Below are positions 17,155 to 25,502 of a stretch of 64,000 nucleotides of DNA, in pieces. The stretch's first letter is position 1; every line of letters starts with the position of its first letter. The position numbers were made by a program, and so were the translations under genes. The notes beneath the pieces were generated by a model. The model made no database searches, had not been told where the DNA came from, and was given only the letters and a program-made list of their open reading frames with translations. This stretch comes from an uncultured bacterium (GTDB taxonomy: Bacteria; Vulcanimicrobiota; Xenobia; Xenobiales; Xenobiaceae), in NCBI GenBank assembly GCA_934621605.1, contig CAKTUZ010000010.1:20044-84043 (forward strand). Direction: 5' to 3'.

Positions 17155-19794
17155 GTGGAAAATCAGAATAGCCCTCAGCAACAAGCAGCCGATCTTCGCA
17201 TGATGTTGGATAACGAGCCTCCTAAGCAGCGTTCTTCGCGTCGCAACTCCAGAGGGACAACCCTAAGCGACATAGACACTATGTCTTACGATGAGTTGGT
17301 GGCTTATATATCTGATTCCAATTCAGATTTTGCTGACGGCAATACAGAATTTGATGATCAGGGCAGCCTTTACGCACACGGTAAAGACAATTCCAGCGTA
17401 TCTCCTCCGCCGAATGCTTTACCTGCTTTTGGCGAGGCTTCCACATCCAATAGTCTAGCCGACGAAATTCGCGAGGAAGAAGAGCGGGCGAAACGAGCCG
17501 TTCCTTACTCATTTGCCTCTTTAGGCAAAAAGCAACCTGCAAACGACTTAAAAATCGATACTACTGCCCCCTTCTCGGAATCGACTCCGAATCGCTCGGC
17601 CCTCGCCGATTCCGTAGCGGCAGATTCACATCGCGCAGCCGATTCCGCTATGCGAACAACTACTCCGGACCCAGACGAATATATAAATTATCCTCAGCAA
17701 GAAGCCTTCCAAGATGGAGAGCTCAGCTCCAACCAGTTTTCCAAAGAAAAACTAACTGACGAAGAGCATTTTTCTGCTTCTTTTGACCAAACAGAATTCG
17801 ATGCCGAAGGCTATGACACCGAAGGCTACGATGCTGAAGGTTTTGATCGCGACGGTTTTGATCGCGAGGGCTTCGACAGAAATAATTACGATCGCGAAGG
17901 TTACGACTGGGAGGGTTACGATTGGGAAGGCTTCAACCGTGACGGCTTTGATCGTGATGGTTTCGACAGAGATAATTACGATCGCGAAGGTTACGACTGG
18001 GAGGGTTACAATTGGGAAGGTTTCGACCGTGACGGCTTTGATCGTGATGGTTTCGACAGAGATAATTACGATCGCGAAGGTTATGACTGGGAAGGCTATA
18101 ATCAGTATGGCTTAGATCGCCAGGGCTTTGATCGCAACGGTTTTGATTCAGAAGGATACGACCGCGAAGGCTTTAACAACGACGGTTTCGATCGTGAAGG
18201 TTTCGACCGTGACGGTTTCGATCAATACAATTATGACCGCAACGGTTACGATTGGGAGGGTTACGATTACGAAGGCTACGATTATGGCGGCTTTGATCGA
18301 GATGGTTACGACAAAGAAGGATATACTCGCCAGGATTGGGAGGCTGCAGGCTACAAATTTGGGCCACGCGGCGAGTTTATTTTGCCAGAAACAGAACAGC
18401 AAAATACGGAAGCCGAAAACTCTGCTCAACAGAATTTCACAAGTGAGGAAAGAGCTCAGACAGAAGAGCAATCAGAGCCTATCGAATCCAAGGTTAAAGA
18501 TAATTTAAACGGAACCGATCAAAATGAAGGCGATAAAGTAAACGCTACCGAGACAGAATTGCCAGAATATAACTTTGCAGCAACTCCTCCCTTAGCTGCC
18601 AATACTTCAAAGCCGGAACTTATACAGGAATACACTGCTGAAGAAGTATCAGAAACCGACACTGAAGCCAAACAGGCTCCTTCTTGCTGTAGTAATTCAG
18701 CAGACATTACGACCGAACAGCCCGACAATACTGCCATCCACCAGTCGAACGATGTCGAATATACTCAGCCTGAAGACGACCAACCGGAAAATTTATCGAC
18801 GAGCCACAGTGAAGACGAGCCGCAATCATATGTAGAGGAATACCCTCACCAGGACTTGACTCAGCAGAGCGAAGCACAACCATATGTAGAGGAATACCCT
18901 CACCAGGACTTGACTCAGCAGAGCGAAGCACAACCATATGTAGAGGAATACTCTCACCAGGACTTGACTCAGCAGAGCGAAGCACAACCATATGTAGAGG
19001 AATACTCTCACCAGGACTTGACTCAGCAGAGCGAAGCACAACCATCTGCCACAGCAGCCACGCCGATTCCTCAGGATGCCCCCAAATCTGATGTGCCTTT
19101 ATACGATCCTCAAGACAAATTTGGCAATATGACCAGCCCTTGGAGCTACGAATGTGACTACGCTATCGATTACGAGAGTGGAAATCGTCGCGGCCAAAGA
19201 GTAGCCTTATTAGCTTCGGAATTGGACTCTGAACGCACTTTTACTATCGGATCACCCGGCGAGCGTGTCAACGATATTGAAGTTGACGAATCAACTGTAG
19301 CTAATGATCAAGCTTTGCTGCGTTACAATAACGGACGCTTCACTTTGATCAACTTCCAGGAAGACATCAAAATCAATAAGCGCATTGTAACTTGTGGCGA
19401 GCAAGTCAATTTAATGACTGGTGATGAAATTACTTTAGGCAGTACTACGCTGGTTTTCAGAGAGCGCTGCGTCAGTGAAGCATTGGCTGAATATTCAATA
19501 AATGTTATAGAAGGCGCTAAAACTGATTTGGGTAAATCCTTCCCTTTAACCAAACAGCGCTCCTCTATAGGCCGTGACCGCTATTCCGATATTCCGCTTA
19601 CTGATCAGGAAATCAGCCGCCATCACTGTACCTTAACTTTCCGCGCAGGTAAATTTATCTTACAGCATCGCTCTGATACCAATCCTACCTTTATTAACGG
19701 TGTCTCCGTACCAGTTGGCGGTGAGCGTCAGATCACTACCGATGATAAAATTCAAATTTCCAGTCGTACAATTTTACAATTGATAAAATACTGA
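17155..19794 (+). CDS. Large FHA protein with aromatic-Asp-Gly pentapeptide repeats
   Basis: 879 residues from a GTG start at 17155 (weak SD AGG). No signal peptide. Residues 1-210 are acidic and low in structure. Residues about 215-389 are 35 consecutive pentapeptides of form [FY]D-x-[DE]-G. Residues about 557-628 are four exact-length 18-residue repeats (core QPYVEEY, HQDLTQQSEA). The C-terminus holds two FHA domains, about 680-775 and 785-879. The last one has the full phosphothreonine-binding set (SIGRDRYSD, SRHHC, NPTFING); the first lacks the His. It follows the double-FHA gene by 94 bases and precedes the GH3 gene by 27. The function is not known; a phosphorylation-linked scaffold is plausible. 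Confidence 0.8.
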   Translation: MENQNSPQQQAADLRMMLDNEPPKQRSSRRNSRGTTLSDIDTMSYDELVAYISDSNSDFADGNTEFDDQGSLYAHGKDNSSVSPPPNALPAFGEASTSNSLADEIREEEERAKRAVPYSFASLGKKQPANDLKIDTTAPFSESTPNRSALADSVAADSHRAADSAMRTTTPDPDEYINYPQQEAFQDGELSSNQFSKEKLTDEEHFSASFDQTEFDAEGYDTEGYDAEGFDRDGFDREGFDRNNYDREGYDWEGYDWEGFNRDGFDRDGFDRDNYDREGYDWEGYNWEGFDRDGFDRDGFDRDNYDREGYDWEGYNQYGLDRQGFDRNGFDSEGYDREGFNNDGFDREGFDRDGFDQYNYDRNGYDWEGYDYEGYDYGGFDRDGYDKEGYTRQDWEAAGYKFGPRGEFILPETEQQNTEAENSAQQNFTSEERAQTEEQSEPIESKVKDNLNGTDQNEGDKVNATETELPEYNFAATPPLAANTSKPELIQEYTAEEVSETDTEAKQAPSCCSNSADITTEQPDNTAIHQSNDVEYTQPEDDQPENLSTSHSEDEPQSYVEEYPHQDLTQQSEAQPYVEEYPHQDLTQQSEAQPYVEEYSHQDLTQQSEAQPYVEEYSHQDLTQQSEAQPSATAATPIPQDAPKSDVPLYDPQDKFGNMTSPWSYECDYAIDYESGNRRGQRVALLASELDSERTFTIGSPGERVNDIEVDESTVANDQALLRYNNGRFTLINFQEDIKINKRIVTCGEQVNLMTGDEITLGSTTLVFRERCVSEALAEYSINVIEGAKTDLGKSFPLTKQRSSIGRDRYSDIPLTDQEISRHHCTLTFRAGKFILQHRSDTNPTFINGVSVPVGGERQITTDDKIQISSRTILQLIKY
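17797..18321 (+). repeat. 15-base/90-base nested repeat encoding [FY]DxxG pentapeptides
   Basis: Thirty-five 15-base units in a row. A higher order is visible: blocks of six pentapeptides (30 residues, 90 bases) starting YDREG-YDWEG recur at about 17887, 17977 and 18067 with nearly identical DNA, so recent 90-base duplications expanded an older 15-base array. Outer units are more diverged. Confidence 0.95.
18823..19038 (+). repeat. Four tandem 54-base repeats
   Basis: Four units of exactly 54 bases (starting at 18823, 18877, 18931, 18985), nearly identical, each coding 18 residues with core QPYVEEY and HQDLTQQSEA. The only changes seen are at the first unit border and a Pro/Ser swap between units 2 and 3. 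High identity points to recent duplication inside the FHA gene. Confidence 0.95.
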
Positions 19795-19821
19795 TCTACA
19801 TAAGACGAGGTTAATTTTGCT

Positions 19822-21351
19822 ATGCCCGAAGCTAAAATTGCTAATTTAAGTATAGAAGACAAAGCAGCTCAGCTGATTATGATCGATATTCCCGATCGGG
19901 AGTTGGGAGACAAGAGTATCAATCATTTGCATACTCACGCTTGGAATGGCGTTATCCTCTTTGCCAAAAATGTTAAAGATCGCCGCCAGGTAAACCAACT
20001 TATAAAAGATATCCACAAAAATGCCAAAGCAACTCCCTTTATAGCTGTCGATCAAGAAGGTGGTTTGGTAGATCGTTTCCGCTATCCGGAAATGAGCTTA
20101 TCTCCCGGTGCGATGGCTTTAGGCGTAACTGCCGACAGTGAAGACAATGTTTACAAAACTCACCGCATTATGGGTGAAGAATTGCGGGATTTAGGCATTC
20201 ATATTGATTTTGCTCCCTGCCTAGACGTTAATAATAATCCCCGCAACCCTATTATCGGCGTGCGCTCCTTTTCTGCCAATCCACATAAAGTTGCAAGCTT
20301 GGGTTGTGCAGCTATTCGCGGTCTCCGGGACGGCGGCGTCATTCCTACAGCCAAACATTTTCCCGGCCATGGCAATACCGACACCGATTCACATTTAGCT
20401 TTACCATCCATAAAGGGCACTCGTCAACAACTTGAAACTACAGAGCTTATTCCGTTTAAAGCTGCTATCAAAGAAAATGTGGAAGCCATTATGACAGCCC
20501 ATATCGTTTTTCCCGCTTTAGACGCCAAACTGCCTGCCACTCTTTCCAAGACAATTTTAACCGGACTCTTACGCCAAGAGCTGGGTTACGAGGGAGTAAT
20601 CGTTACCGATTCTCTATCTATGAAGTCGATAGCCAATACTTGGGGCTTTGGCGAAGCCACAGTTATGTCCATAGAAGCCGGCGCTGATTTGGTTCTGGCT
20701 TTAGGCACTTTTGAACAGCAGCTAGAATCTCTTAATGCGTTGATAGAAGCAGTAAAAAATGGACGTATCAGCGAAAAACGTTTGGATGAATCCTTGATCC
20801 GCTTAGAGAAACTGCGCCGCAATCATCAGGAACTTCCTCAAGAAGAGATAAAACACACCGAAGAGCACCACGCTGTTATGAGTACAATTATTGCTCAAAC
20901 TGCTGTAATTTTGCGCAACCATAACAACTTATTACCTCTGCACTTGCCCCAAGACGCTAAAGTGGCAGTTGTTTCTCCTGATTTGCTGCCTCAGAGCCCT
21001 CTGGGAGAAGTTTCCCGATCTCTCAATCTAGCTCCCCTGTTAGCGAAATATGGAATCGAAGCTAAAGAATTTAAGTTTAATATGGCCAGTTTCGGCCCGC
21101 CTTTAAATCAATTAGTCCGCGATTTGCAAGGATTCGATTATGTGATTTTAGCTCTTTATGCCCGAGGTCAGCTTTCCGATTCACAAAAAGAGTTAGCCCG
21201 AGAAATTCCTCAAGTGTGCGCTAATACTGTTGTGCTCCCTCTTTCCAGTCCATATTTCTTAGAAGATATGGATTGGATCGGTACAGCTGTAACTGCTTAT
21301 AATTATAGCCAAGCCTCTCTGGACGCAGCCTTAGCTAAAATTTTTGCTTAA
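19822..21351 (+). CDS. nagZ: Beta-N-acetylhexosaminidase, glycoside hydrolase family 3 (NagZ-like)
   Basis: 509 residues, no signal peptide, so cytosolic. Would remove GlcNAc from anhydro-muropeptides in wall recycling. GH3 landmarks are KHFPGHGNT with the DSH that follows (the NagZ catalytic Asp/His loop) and VTDSLSM, which carries the nucleophile Asp. The catalytic barrel covers about 1-330; a second alpha/beta domain (about 350-509) is present as in longer Firmicutes-type enzymes, whereas proteobacterial NagZ is single-domain. It closes the FHA operon and is followed by a terminator, tying the FHA proteins to wall metabolism by context. Confidence 0.9.
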   Translation: MPEAKIANLSIEDKAAQLIMIDIPDRELGDKSINHLHTHAWNGVILFAKNVKDRRQVNQLIKDIHKNAKATPFIAVDQEGGLVDRFRYPEMSLSPGAMALGVTADSEDNVYKTHRIMGEELRDLGIHIDFAPCLDVNNNPRNPIIGVRSFSANPHKVASLGCAAIRGLRDGGVIPTAKHFPGHGNTDTDSHLALPSIKGTRQQLETTELIPFKAAIKENVEAIMTAHIVFPALDAKLPATLSKTILTGLLRQELGYEGVIVTDSLSMKSIANTWGFGEATVMSIEAGADLVLALGTFEQQLESLNALIEAVKNGRISEKRLDESLIRLEKLRRNHQELPQEEIKHTEEHHAVMSTIIAQTAVILRNHNNLLPLHLPQDAKVAVVSPDLLPQSPLGEVSRSLNLAPLLAKYGIEAKEFKFNMASFGPPLNQLVRDLQGFDYVILALYARGQLSDSQKELAREIPQVCANTVVLPLSSPYFLEDMDWIGTAVTAYNYSQASLDAALAKIFA

Positions 21352-21374
21352 AAATCAAGTTGTAGCCTACATGA

Positions 21375-21410
21375 AAATACTGTCCGCTCGAATTGGACAG
21401 TATTTTTTTG
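21375..21410 (+). terminator. Terminator of the FHA-nagZ block
   Basis: Ten-base stem AATACTGTCC/GGACAGTATT (21376-21385, 21394-21403) with an eight-base loop and seven T. Located 25 bases after the nagZ stop. Confidence 0.92.
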
Positions 21411-21421
21411 CGTTATAAAAA

Positions 21422-21460
21422 GAAAAAAGCGTCAAACGACCGAAACGGATGACGCTTCTA
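21422..21460 (-). terminator. Terminator of the CsgG-like gene block
   Basis: Stem AAGCGTCA/TGACGCTT (21427-21434, 21450-21457) followed on the minus strand by TTTTTTC. It lies 20 bases beyond the stop of the small exported protein at 21482, back to back with the nagZ terminator. Confidence 0.88.
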
Positions 21461-21481
21461 GAACTAATTATGCGAAAATTA

Positions 21482-21973
21482 CTAACTATGTGGAGGGAAA
21501 ATAGCTATAAATTTTACAATACCATTTTCAACCTGGAATCCCAAACCGAGATTTTTATAAGCATAAAAAGATTGTTTGGGTTGACTTTTTGCTGTAGGCA
21601 ATTCGTGAGCTAAATAATTGTTGCCGTAAGCGGCTATAAATTTCGCCTGCGGGTCGCCCACCTGAATACCTTTGGAAGTGACAATACCCGGCTTATCAAT
21701 ATAAATTTGATAAATAGCCGCACTACTGTCGTAATTTACTTGTACACCGTTCAAATAATAAATCCAAAACGGACGCTTATGACCGACAAAAGCATGATCA
21801 GCATTGGGATTGCGCTGTACAATTTGCTCACATTTAGTAATAGACATACCTATATTTAAGGGGCCTACACCTTTGCCGGGACGCACATCCCAGTTGCTCT
21901 GAGCAACGGCAGCGCTGACTAAAAATCCCACAGCCACAACCACGGCCAAAATCAGTCTGCTTATCTTACGCAT
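21482..21973 (-). CDS. Exported protein of unknown function
   Basis: 163 residues. A clear signal peptide (RKISR followed by a Val/Ala-rich core, cleavage after AVAQ about residue 25). The mature part has two similar segments, GVGPLNIGMSITKCEQIV and SKGIQVGDPQAKFIAAYG. Each has a glycine turn, a short 'IGM/VGD' strand and an amphipathic helix, recalling the BamE/SmpA-type repeat seen in periplasmic proteins. I do not recognise the family. It ends the minus-strand group with the CsgG-like gene, so an envelope role is likely. Confidence 0.7.
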   Translation of the reverse strand: MRKISRLILAVVVAVGFLVSAAVAQSNWDVRPGKGVGPLNIGMSITKCEQIVQRNPNADHAFVGHKRPFWIYYLNGVQVNYDSSAAIYQIYIDKPGIVTSKGIQVGDPQAKFIAAYGNNYLAHELPTAKSQPKQSFYAYKNLGLGFQVENGIVKFIAIFPPHS

Positions 21974-22116
21974 AAAATCTTCCTTTGCCAGCCTGAATAT
22001 ACTTCTTAACCTTTATCCATCTACTTCCTCAGCAGCAGAGAACTTCCAGTATAGGTAAATTAAAGCCAAAACTTAGCGCTTTGTTTTCTCAGCCAACGGC
22101 CTCTTTCCTCTGCAAA

Positions 22117-22791
22117 TTACTTCTCTTCACCTATCACTTCCATACGGTTGCGCAGAATATAATCTTTGCGATTGTAATATTCATTGCGTAAAACGTCACA
22201 CTCGGCTAAAGCCTGACGAAATGCGGCAACAGTAGTGTAAGTGTGAGAAGGGATATGTTCTTCAGTCTGTTCATACTCTGTATAACTATGAGATGTACCA
22301 TAACTGCTGAACGTTGAACTTGAAAAAGTCTTACTCTTCGGAGTTTTTTCACTGGACAGAGTGGCCAAAGCAGCCAATACTTGATGACGCTTGGTAATAT
22401 AATCCATATATACATTGTGCAACTCACGAATAGCACTACTCTGTGAAGTAACTTCTCCAGCTACAGAAAGCAAAGTCTGGCTAACCGGCATAGCATTTTT
22501 ATCCAAGAAACGACTAAGTTCGGCAAATGAAAGCTTGTTGCTTTGAATAATCAAATAACGCAAATCGTTATCATATTTTTCAGCAGCTTTCATTTTGTAA
22601 AGATAATCATTGACGATTTTATTAACTCGCGTTTTATCAATAAGTTGAATTTCCGCTCGATTATTTAAATCGACAACTTCGTATTTTACTTCTGGCTGAC
22701 GCTCAGCTTGAGCCGGCATGGTTACAAAAGCGCTTCCTACAACCAAAACTATAGTCGCACCAATAATTCCATATAATTTATTTTTATTCAT
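22117..22791 (-). CDS. Exported protein of unknown function, helical
   Basis: 224 residues from the ATG at 22791, which has AGAGGA five bases upstream; a frame extension to 22869 is not needed. Signal peptide (KNKLYGIIGATIVLVVGSA, cleavage after AQA). The mature protein is mainly charged helices (about 50-170) with a Ser/Thr/Tyr-rich stretch (about 155-190) and a helical end. No known domain recognised. It lies 87 bases after the CsgG-like gene on the same strand. Confidence 0.7.
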   Translation of the reverse strand: MNKNKLYGIIGATIVLVVGSAFVTMPAQAERQPEVKYEVVDLNNRAEIQLIDKTRVNKIVNDYLYKMKAAEKYDNDLRYLIIQSNKLSFAELSRFLDKNAMPVSQTLLSVAGEVTSQSSAIRELHNVYMDYITKRHQVLAALATLSSEKTPKSKTFSSSTFSSYGTSHSYTEYEQTEEHIPSHTYTTVAAFRQALAECDVLRNEYYNRKDYILRNRMEVIGEEK

Positions 22792-22878
22792 CTTATCCTC
22801 TACTAAAAAAGCAGAGTAACAAAACGGCAACATAAAAACCGACTTGCTCCTCTGCTTAGATTTACCCAAAAGGCGCTC

Positions 22879-23823
22879 CTAGAACTTACTTTCCACTAAG
22901 TCACCATTTTTGATCTTATTATCAGCTTCAACTTTTATAACTTGACATTCACTGGCTTCACTGTCAACATTGATAACCTGAACCTCAGCTACAGTCCTCT
23001 TAATTTTAATACTGCCCTTTTGTTCGTCACGACGTACATTAAAGACCATTTTTTGAGTAATACCGTGCTTGGATCCTAAGTTAATATAAACTTTGTCTCC
23101 TTCAACATAGGCCACAAAACCGGTGTATTTAACCTTAGCAGGCAAAGATTTGAATTTTACAGTATTGAGCTGGTCGGCCAAATCTTTGGCGATAGCATAA
23201 TAAACATTGCCCATAGCACTGTCAGAAGAGGTACTTTTATTTGAGCTTGATCTAATAATGCCGACATTGGTACTGCTGCTTCCTTTACCAATTTCGATAT
23301 TTCTACGGCAGCTGGCAGTAGCGACAATACGAGCGGACTCACTGTCCAAAACTTTCACTTCAATAGAAACTTTAGCAACATCGGGAGCCTTGCTCGATCC
23401 GCCTACGCCGAACATAGAGAACGAACTGCTTTTGCCTCTTTCTACAGCGAATTCTGTAATTTTACCTGTAATAAGATACTCTACTCCCAAAAGCTGCTTC
23501 ATACGGGCGGCACTTTCAGCAGTAACAGCTCCGCTGGCTCCTAAGTTTTGCTCTTTGAGCACTAATTCCAGTTGCTCACGCTCAATAACGCTAAAACGAT
23601 CAGAATTGGCCAATTCAGTAGTTAAAATAGCCGGAATAGATTGACCGACTTCGGTAGTATTAGCATTTCTGAATCCGGAATTATTGGTATCAAAATCTAG
23701 CACTGCGACAGTGTAAGGGCCATCAGAGGCAGGAGTATTTTGTGCTTGAGCCATCAAAGGCAACCAGAAACACCCCAAAGTTAAAACTAATAACGATAGG
23801 AAGAGCTTATTGCGAAAATTCAT
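22879..23823 (-). CDS. CsgG-family outer-membrane/periplasmic protein
   Basis: 314 residues with signal peptide (cleavage after AQAQ, about residue 28). Residues about 35-215 match the CsgG domain: VAVLDFDTN, IPAILTTELANSDRFSVIEREQLELVLKEQ, LLGVEYLITGKITEF. In curli systems CsgG is a secretion pore; the wider family includes FlgT-like and lipoprotein assembly factors. There is no lipobox here, unlike true CsgG, and the C-terminal 80 residues (GFVAYVEGDKVYINLG, GDLVESKF) form a small beta domain as in FlgT-type proteins. No curli genes (csgA, csgB, csgE) are adjacent, so a curli role is unlikely. Confidence 0.82.
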   Translation of the reverse strand: MNFRNKLFLSLLVLTLGCFWLPLMAQAQNTPASDGPYTVAVLDFDTNNSGFRNANTTEVGQSIPAILTTELANSDRFSVIEREQLELVLKEQNLGASGAVTAESAARMKQLLGVEYLITGKITEFAVERGKSSSFSMFGVGGSSKAPDVAKVSIEVKVLDSESARIVATASCRRNIEIGKGSSSTNVGIIRSSSNKSTSSDSAMGNVYYAIAKDLADQLNTVKFKSLPAKVKYTGFVAYVEGDKVYINLGSKHGITQKMVFNVRRDEQKGSIKIKRTVAEVQVINVDSEASECQVIKVEADNKIKNGDLVESKF

Positions 23824-24163
23824 AATCGGGCTCCTGAAGAGAATATTGGCAATTTATTATGCAGCTACGCAAATACAAGCCAGAAATGTACCATTTAATG
23901 CACTAAAAAAGGCTATTGCCGCTACACACCGACATTATACTATAACTACGTTAATAAGCATAGTATTATAATAATGTATACAAAATAATGGGCAATTATG
24001 TCTAAACCCCAAAACAGTCTCTATTCTTCCCCAGTGAGCAGGTGAGACCGCTACTTCTACGAAAAGAAGACTTGCGAAGTTGTCAAACTCTGGGACGACA
24101 TCTTGCTGGAGCCGAGTGTTTGGCAATCTGCTTATTCTACTTTAAGTTGGAGAATAGTTTCGT
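23824..24163. other. Divergent intergenic region
   Basis: 340 bases between the minus-strand CsgG-like gene and the plus-strand YbjN-like gene. AT-rich around 23935-23990 (TATTATAATAATGTATAC). It should contain both promoters, but no convincing -35/-10 pair or structured RNA was seen. A 63-codon minus frame inside it has no SD and no recognisable product. Confidence 0.4.
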
Positions 24164-24580
24164 ATGATTAACATAAAGAAATTGCTTGACAAAGCCGAGT
24201 TAGAGTACGAGGTTGATGACGATGGCGATTATCAAGTTGTCCTGAGTTTAGCTGAGGATGATGAAGACGAAGATGAAGCTCGTACTCAAGTGGTAGTTGT
24301 CGGTACCGAAGCCCAAGAAGCTGGCTGTGCTGAATTCATCCACATCTATTCCAAAGCTGCCGATATTGACGATGTTCCCGAAGAAGATTTACTCGAATTA
24401 CTCAAAGAGAACAGCGATTTTTCCTGCGGTGCTTGGGAAGTAGCTGGCGATCACTTGCTCTTCAATTGCAAAGTATTGGCTAATGATTTGTCCAGTGACG
24501 AGCTTTTAGATATCATCTCTATTGCCGCCAGAACTGCCGACGAAAAAGAAGCCGAATATTCCGACGAGGACATTAACTAA
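24164..24580 (+). CDS. Small acidic YbjN-like protein
   Basis: 138 residues, strongly acidic (runs of Asp/Glu at 33-40 and near the C-terminus). Pattern of an alpha-beta fold: N-terminal helix, strands, then a C-terminal helix (SSDELLDIISIAARTAD). This resembles YbjN/type III chaperone-like domains, which act as protein-binding modules. SD GGAGA lies ten bases before the ATG. Single gene between a divergent promoter region and a terminator. Identity is tentative. Confidence 0.65.
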   Translation: MINIKKLLDKAELEYEVDDDGDYQVVLSLAEDDEDEDEARTQVVVVGTEAQEAGCAEFIHIYSKAADIDDVPEEDLLELLKENSDFSCGAWEVAGDHLLFNCKVLANDLSSDELLDIISIAARTADEKEAEYSDEDIN

Positions 24581-24605
24581 TCTAAGTCGTTTTCTATAAA
24601 TAGGT

Positions 24606-24672
24606 AGGGCTCCCGGTCTTAGTTTATAATTGGAACAAGTTTTCAAAAATAAATAATCGGGAGCTTTTTTAT
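24606..24672 (+). terminator. Terminator after the YbjN-like gene
   Basis: GGCTCCCG and CGGGAGC (24607-24614, 24658-24664) pair across a long loop of about 44 bases and are followed by six T. The stem and T-run are good; the loop is unusually long. Confidence 0.65.
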
Positions 24673-24717
24673 TACTTTGAGCGGCCACCTTCTTAAGATC
24701 AAGTCATGATCGCGCCC

Positions 24718-25431
24718 CTAAACCAAATCAGCAATTACATTTTGAAAAGCAGCTTGCACCTCTTCAGGCTGCAGCTTTTCAAATCCTAAAGTATATAAAT
24801 CGACGCCGGGCTCTGCGCCAGGAATAATTTTATGCAAAAGCTCGATATCGTAGCGGCGCACTATAACCCCATGTTGCAACAATTTGCCATTATGGCGCAC
24901 TTGAGCGCTACCCACAAACTTACGGCCGTAGGCAGTAATTTCCCCTGGAGCAGTTACGGCCATACAAGAAGGATGAGAAGCTCCGCTAGGTACAGAGCCG
25001 CCCGCAGCAGCTGTTACCGGCAAACCTAGCTGTTGCAAAGCTTTACCCAAGACGGCAGCAATATCGGCAAAAGCCTGCGCTATTTTTAAACGGCTGTCCA
25101 CTTCAGGCAAAATCACAGCATAAGTTATTTCCCCAGGCATATGCAATAAAGCCCGGCCTCCAGTAGGACGACGTACCACTTCTACTTGGCAAGCACGGCA
25201 CAGCTCAGTCTCAACCCAACTGCTACTTTGGTTGCGTCCTAAACTTAAGGTAGGCTTAACCCAACTGTAAAGACGCAGAATCGGCCTTTGGCATTCCTCC
25301 ATCAGTTGCAAATCACGAGCCATATTTTCAGCTCCACTTAAAGGAAAATCAATGATATAATGCCAAGCATCGGTTGAATATTGTTTAAGAAAATTCTGGT
25401 TCACGTTATCAAACTGTCCTCTATTCAACAA
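24718..25431 (-). CDS. lipM: Octanoyltransferase/lipoate-protein ligase family (LipM-like)
   Basis: 237 residues, BPL/LplA/LipB fold. Conserved: RRPTGGRALLH (lipoate-binding loop), a PSCM cysteine placed like the LipM catalytic Cys, and GRKFVGSAQVR with the lysine of the family. It would move octanoyl from acyl carrier protein to GcvH for lipoate synthesis. It directly follows the glycine cleavage genes on the same strand, which supports GcvH as its target. Start is uncertain: TTG at 25431 has GGGGGAG six bases upstream, but those bases are also an arm of the gcvPB terminator. A GTG at 25404 would give the more usual N-terminus, with AGAGGA 12 bases before it. Confidence 0.87.
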   Translation of the reverse strand: MLNRGQFDNVNQNFLKQYSTDAWHYIIDFPLSGAENMARDLQLMEECQRPILRLYSWVKPTLSLGRNQSSSWVETELCRACQVEVVRRPTGGRALLHMPGEITYAVILPEVDSRLKIAQAFADIAAVLGKALQQLGLPVTAAAGGSVPSGASHPSCMAVTAPGEITAYGRKFVGSAQVRHNGKLLQHGVIVRRYDIELLHKIIPGAEPGVDLYTLGFEKLQPEEVQAAFQNVIADLV

Positions 25432-25478
25432 AAAAAGCTCCCCCTGTCCTTTAATGAAGTAACGCGAGGAGCTTTTTC
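25430..25478 (-). terminator. Terminator after gcvPB, overlapping the lipM start
   Basis: Stem AAAAAGCTCC/GGAGCTTTTT (25433-25442, 25468-25477) with T7 on the minus strand. The GGAG of the distal arm doubles as a candidate lipM SD, so lipM expression probably depends on read-through or on transcripts in which the hairpin is open. Confidence 0.85.
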
Positions 25479-25502
25479 ATAAAGATACTTTCGAATTTGA
25501 AA

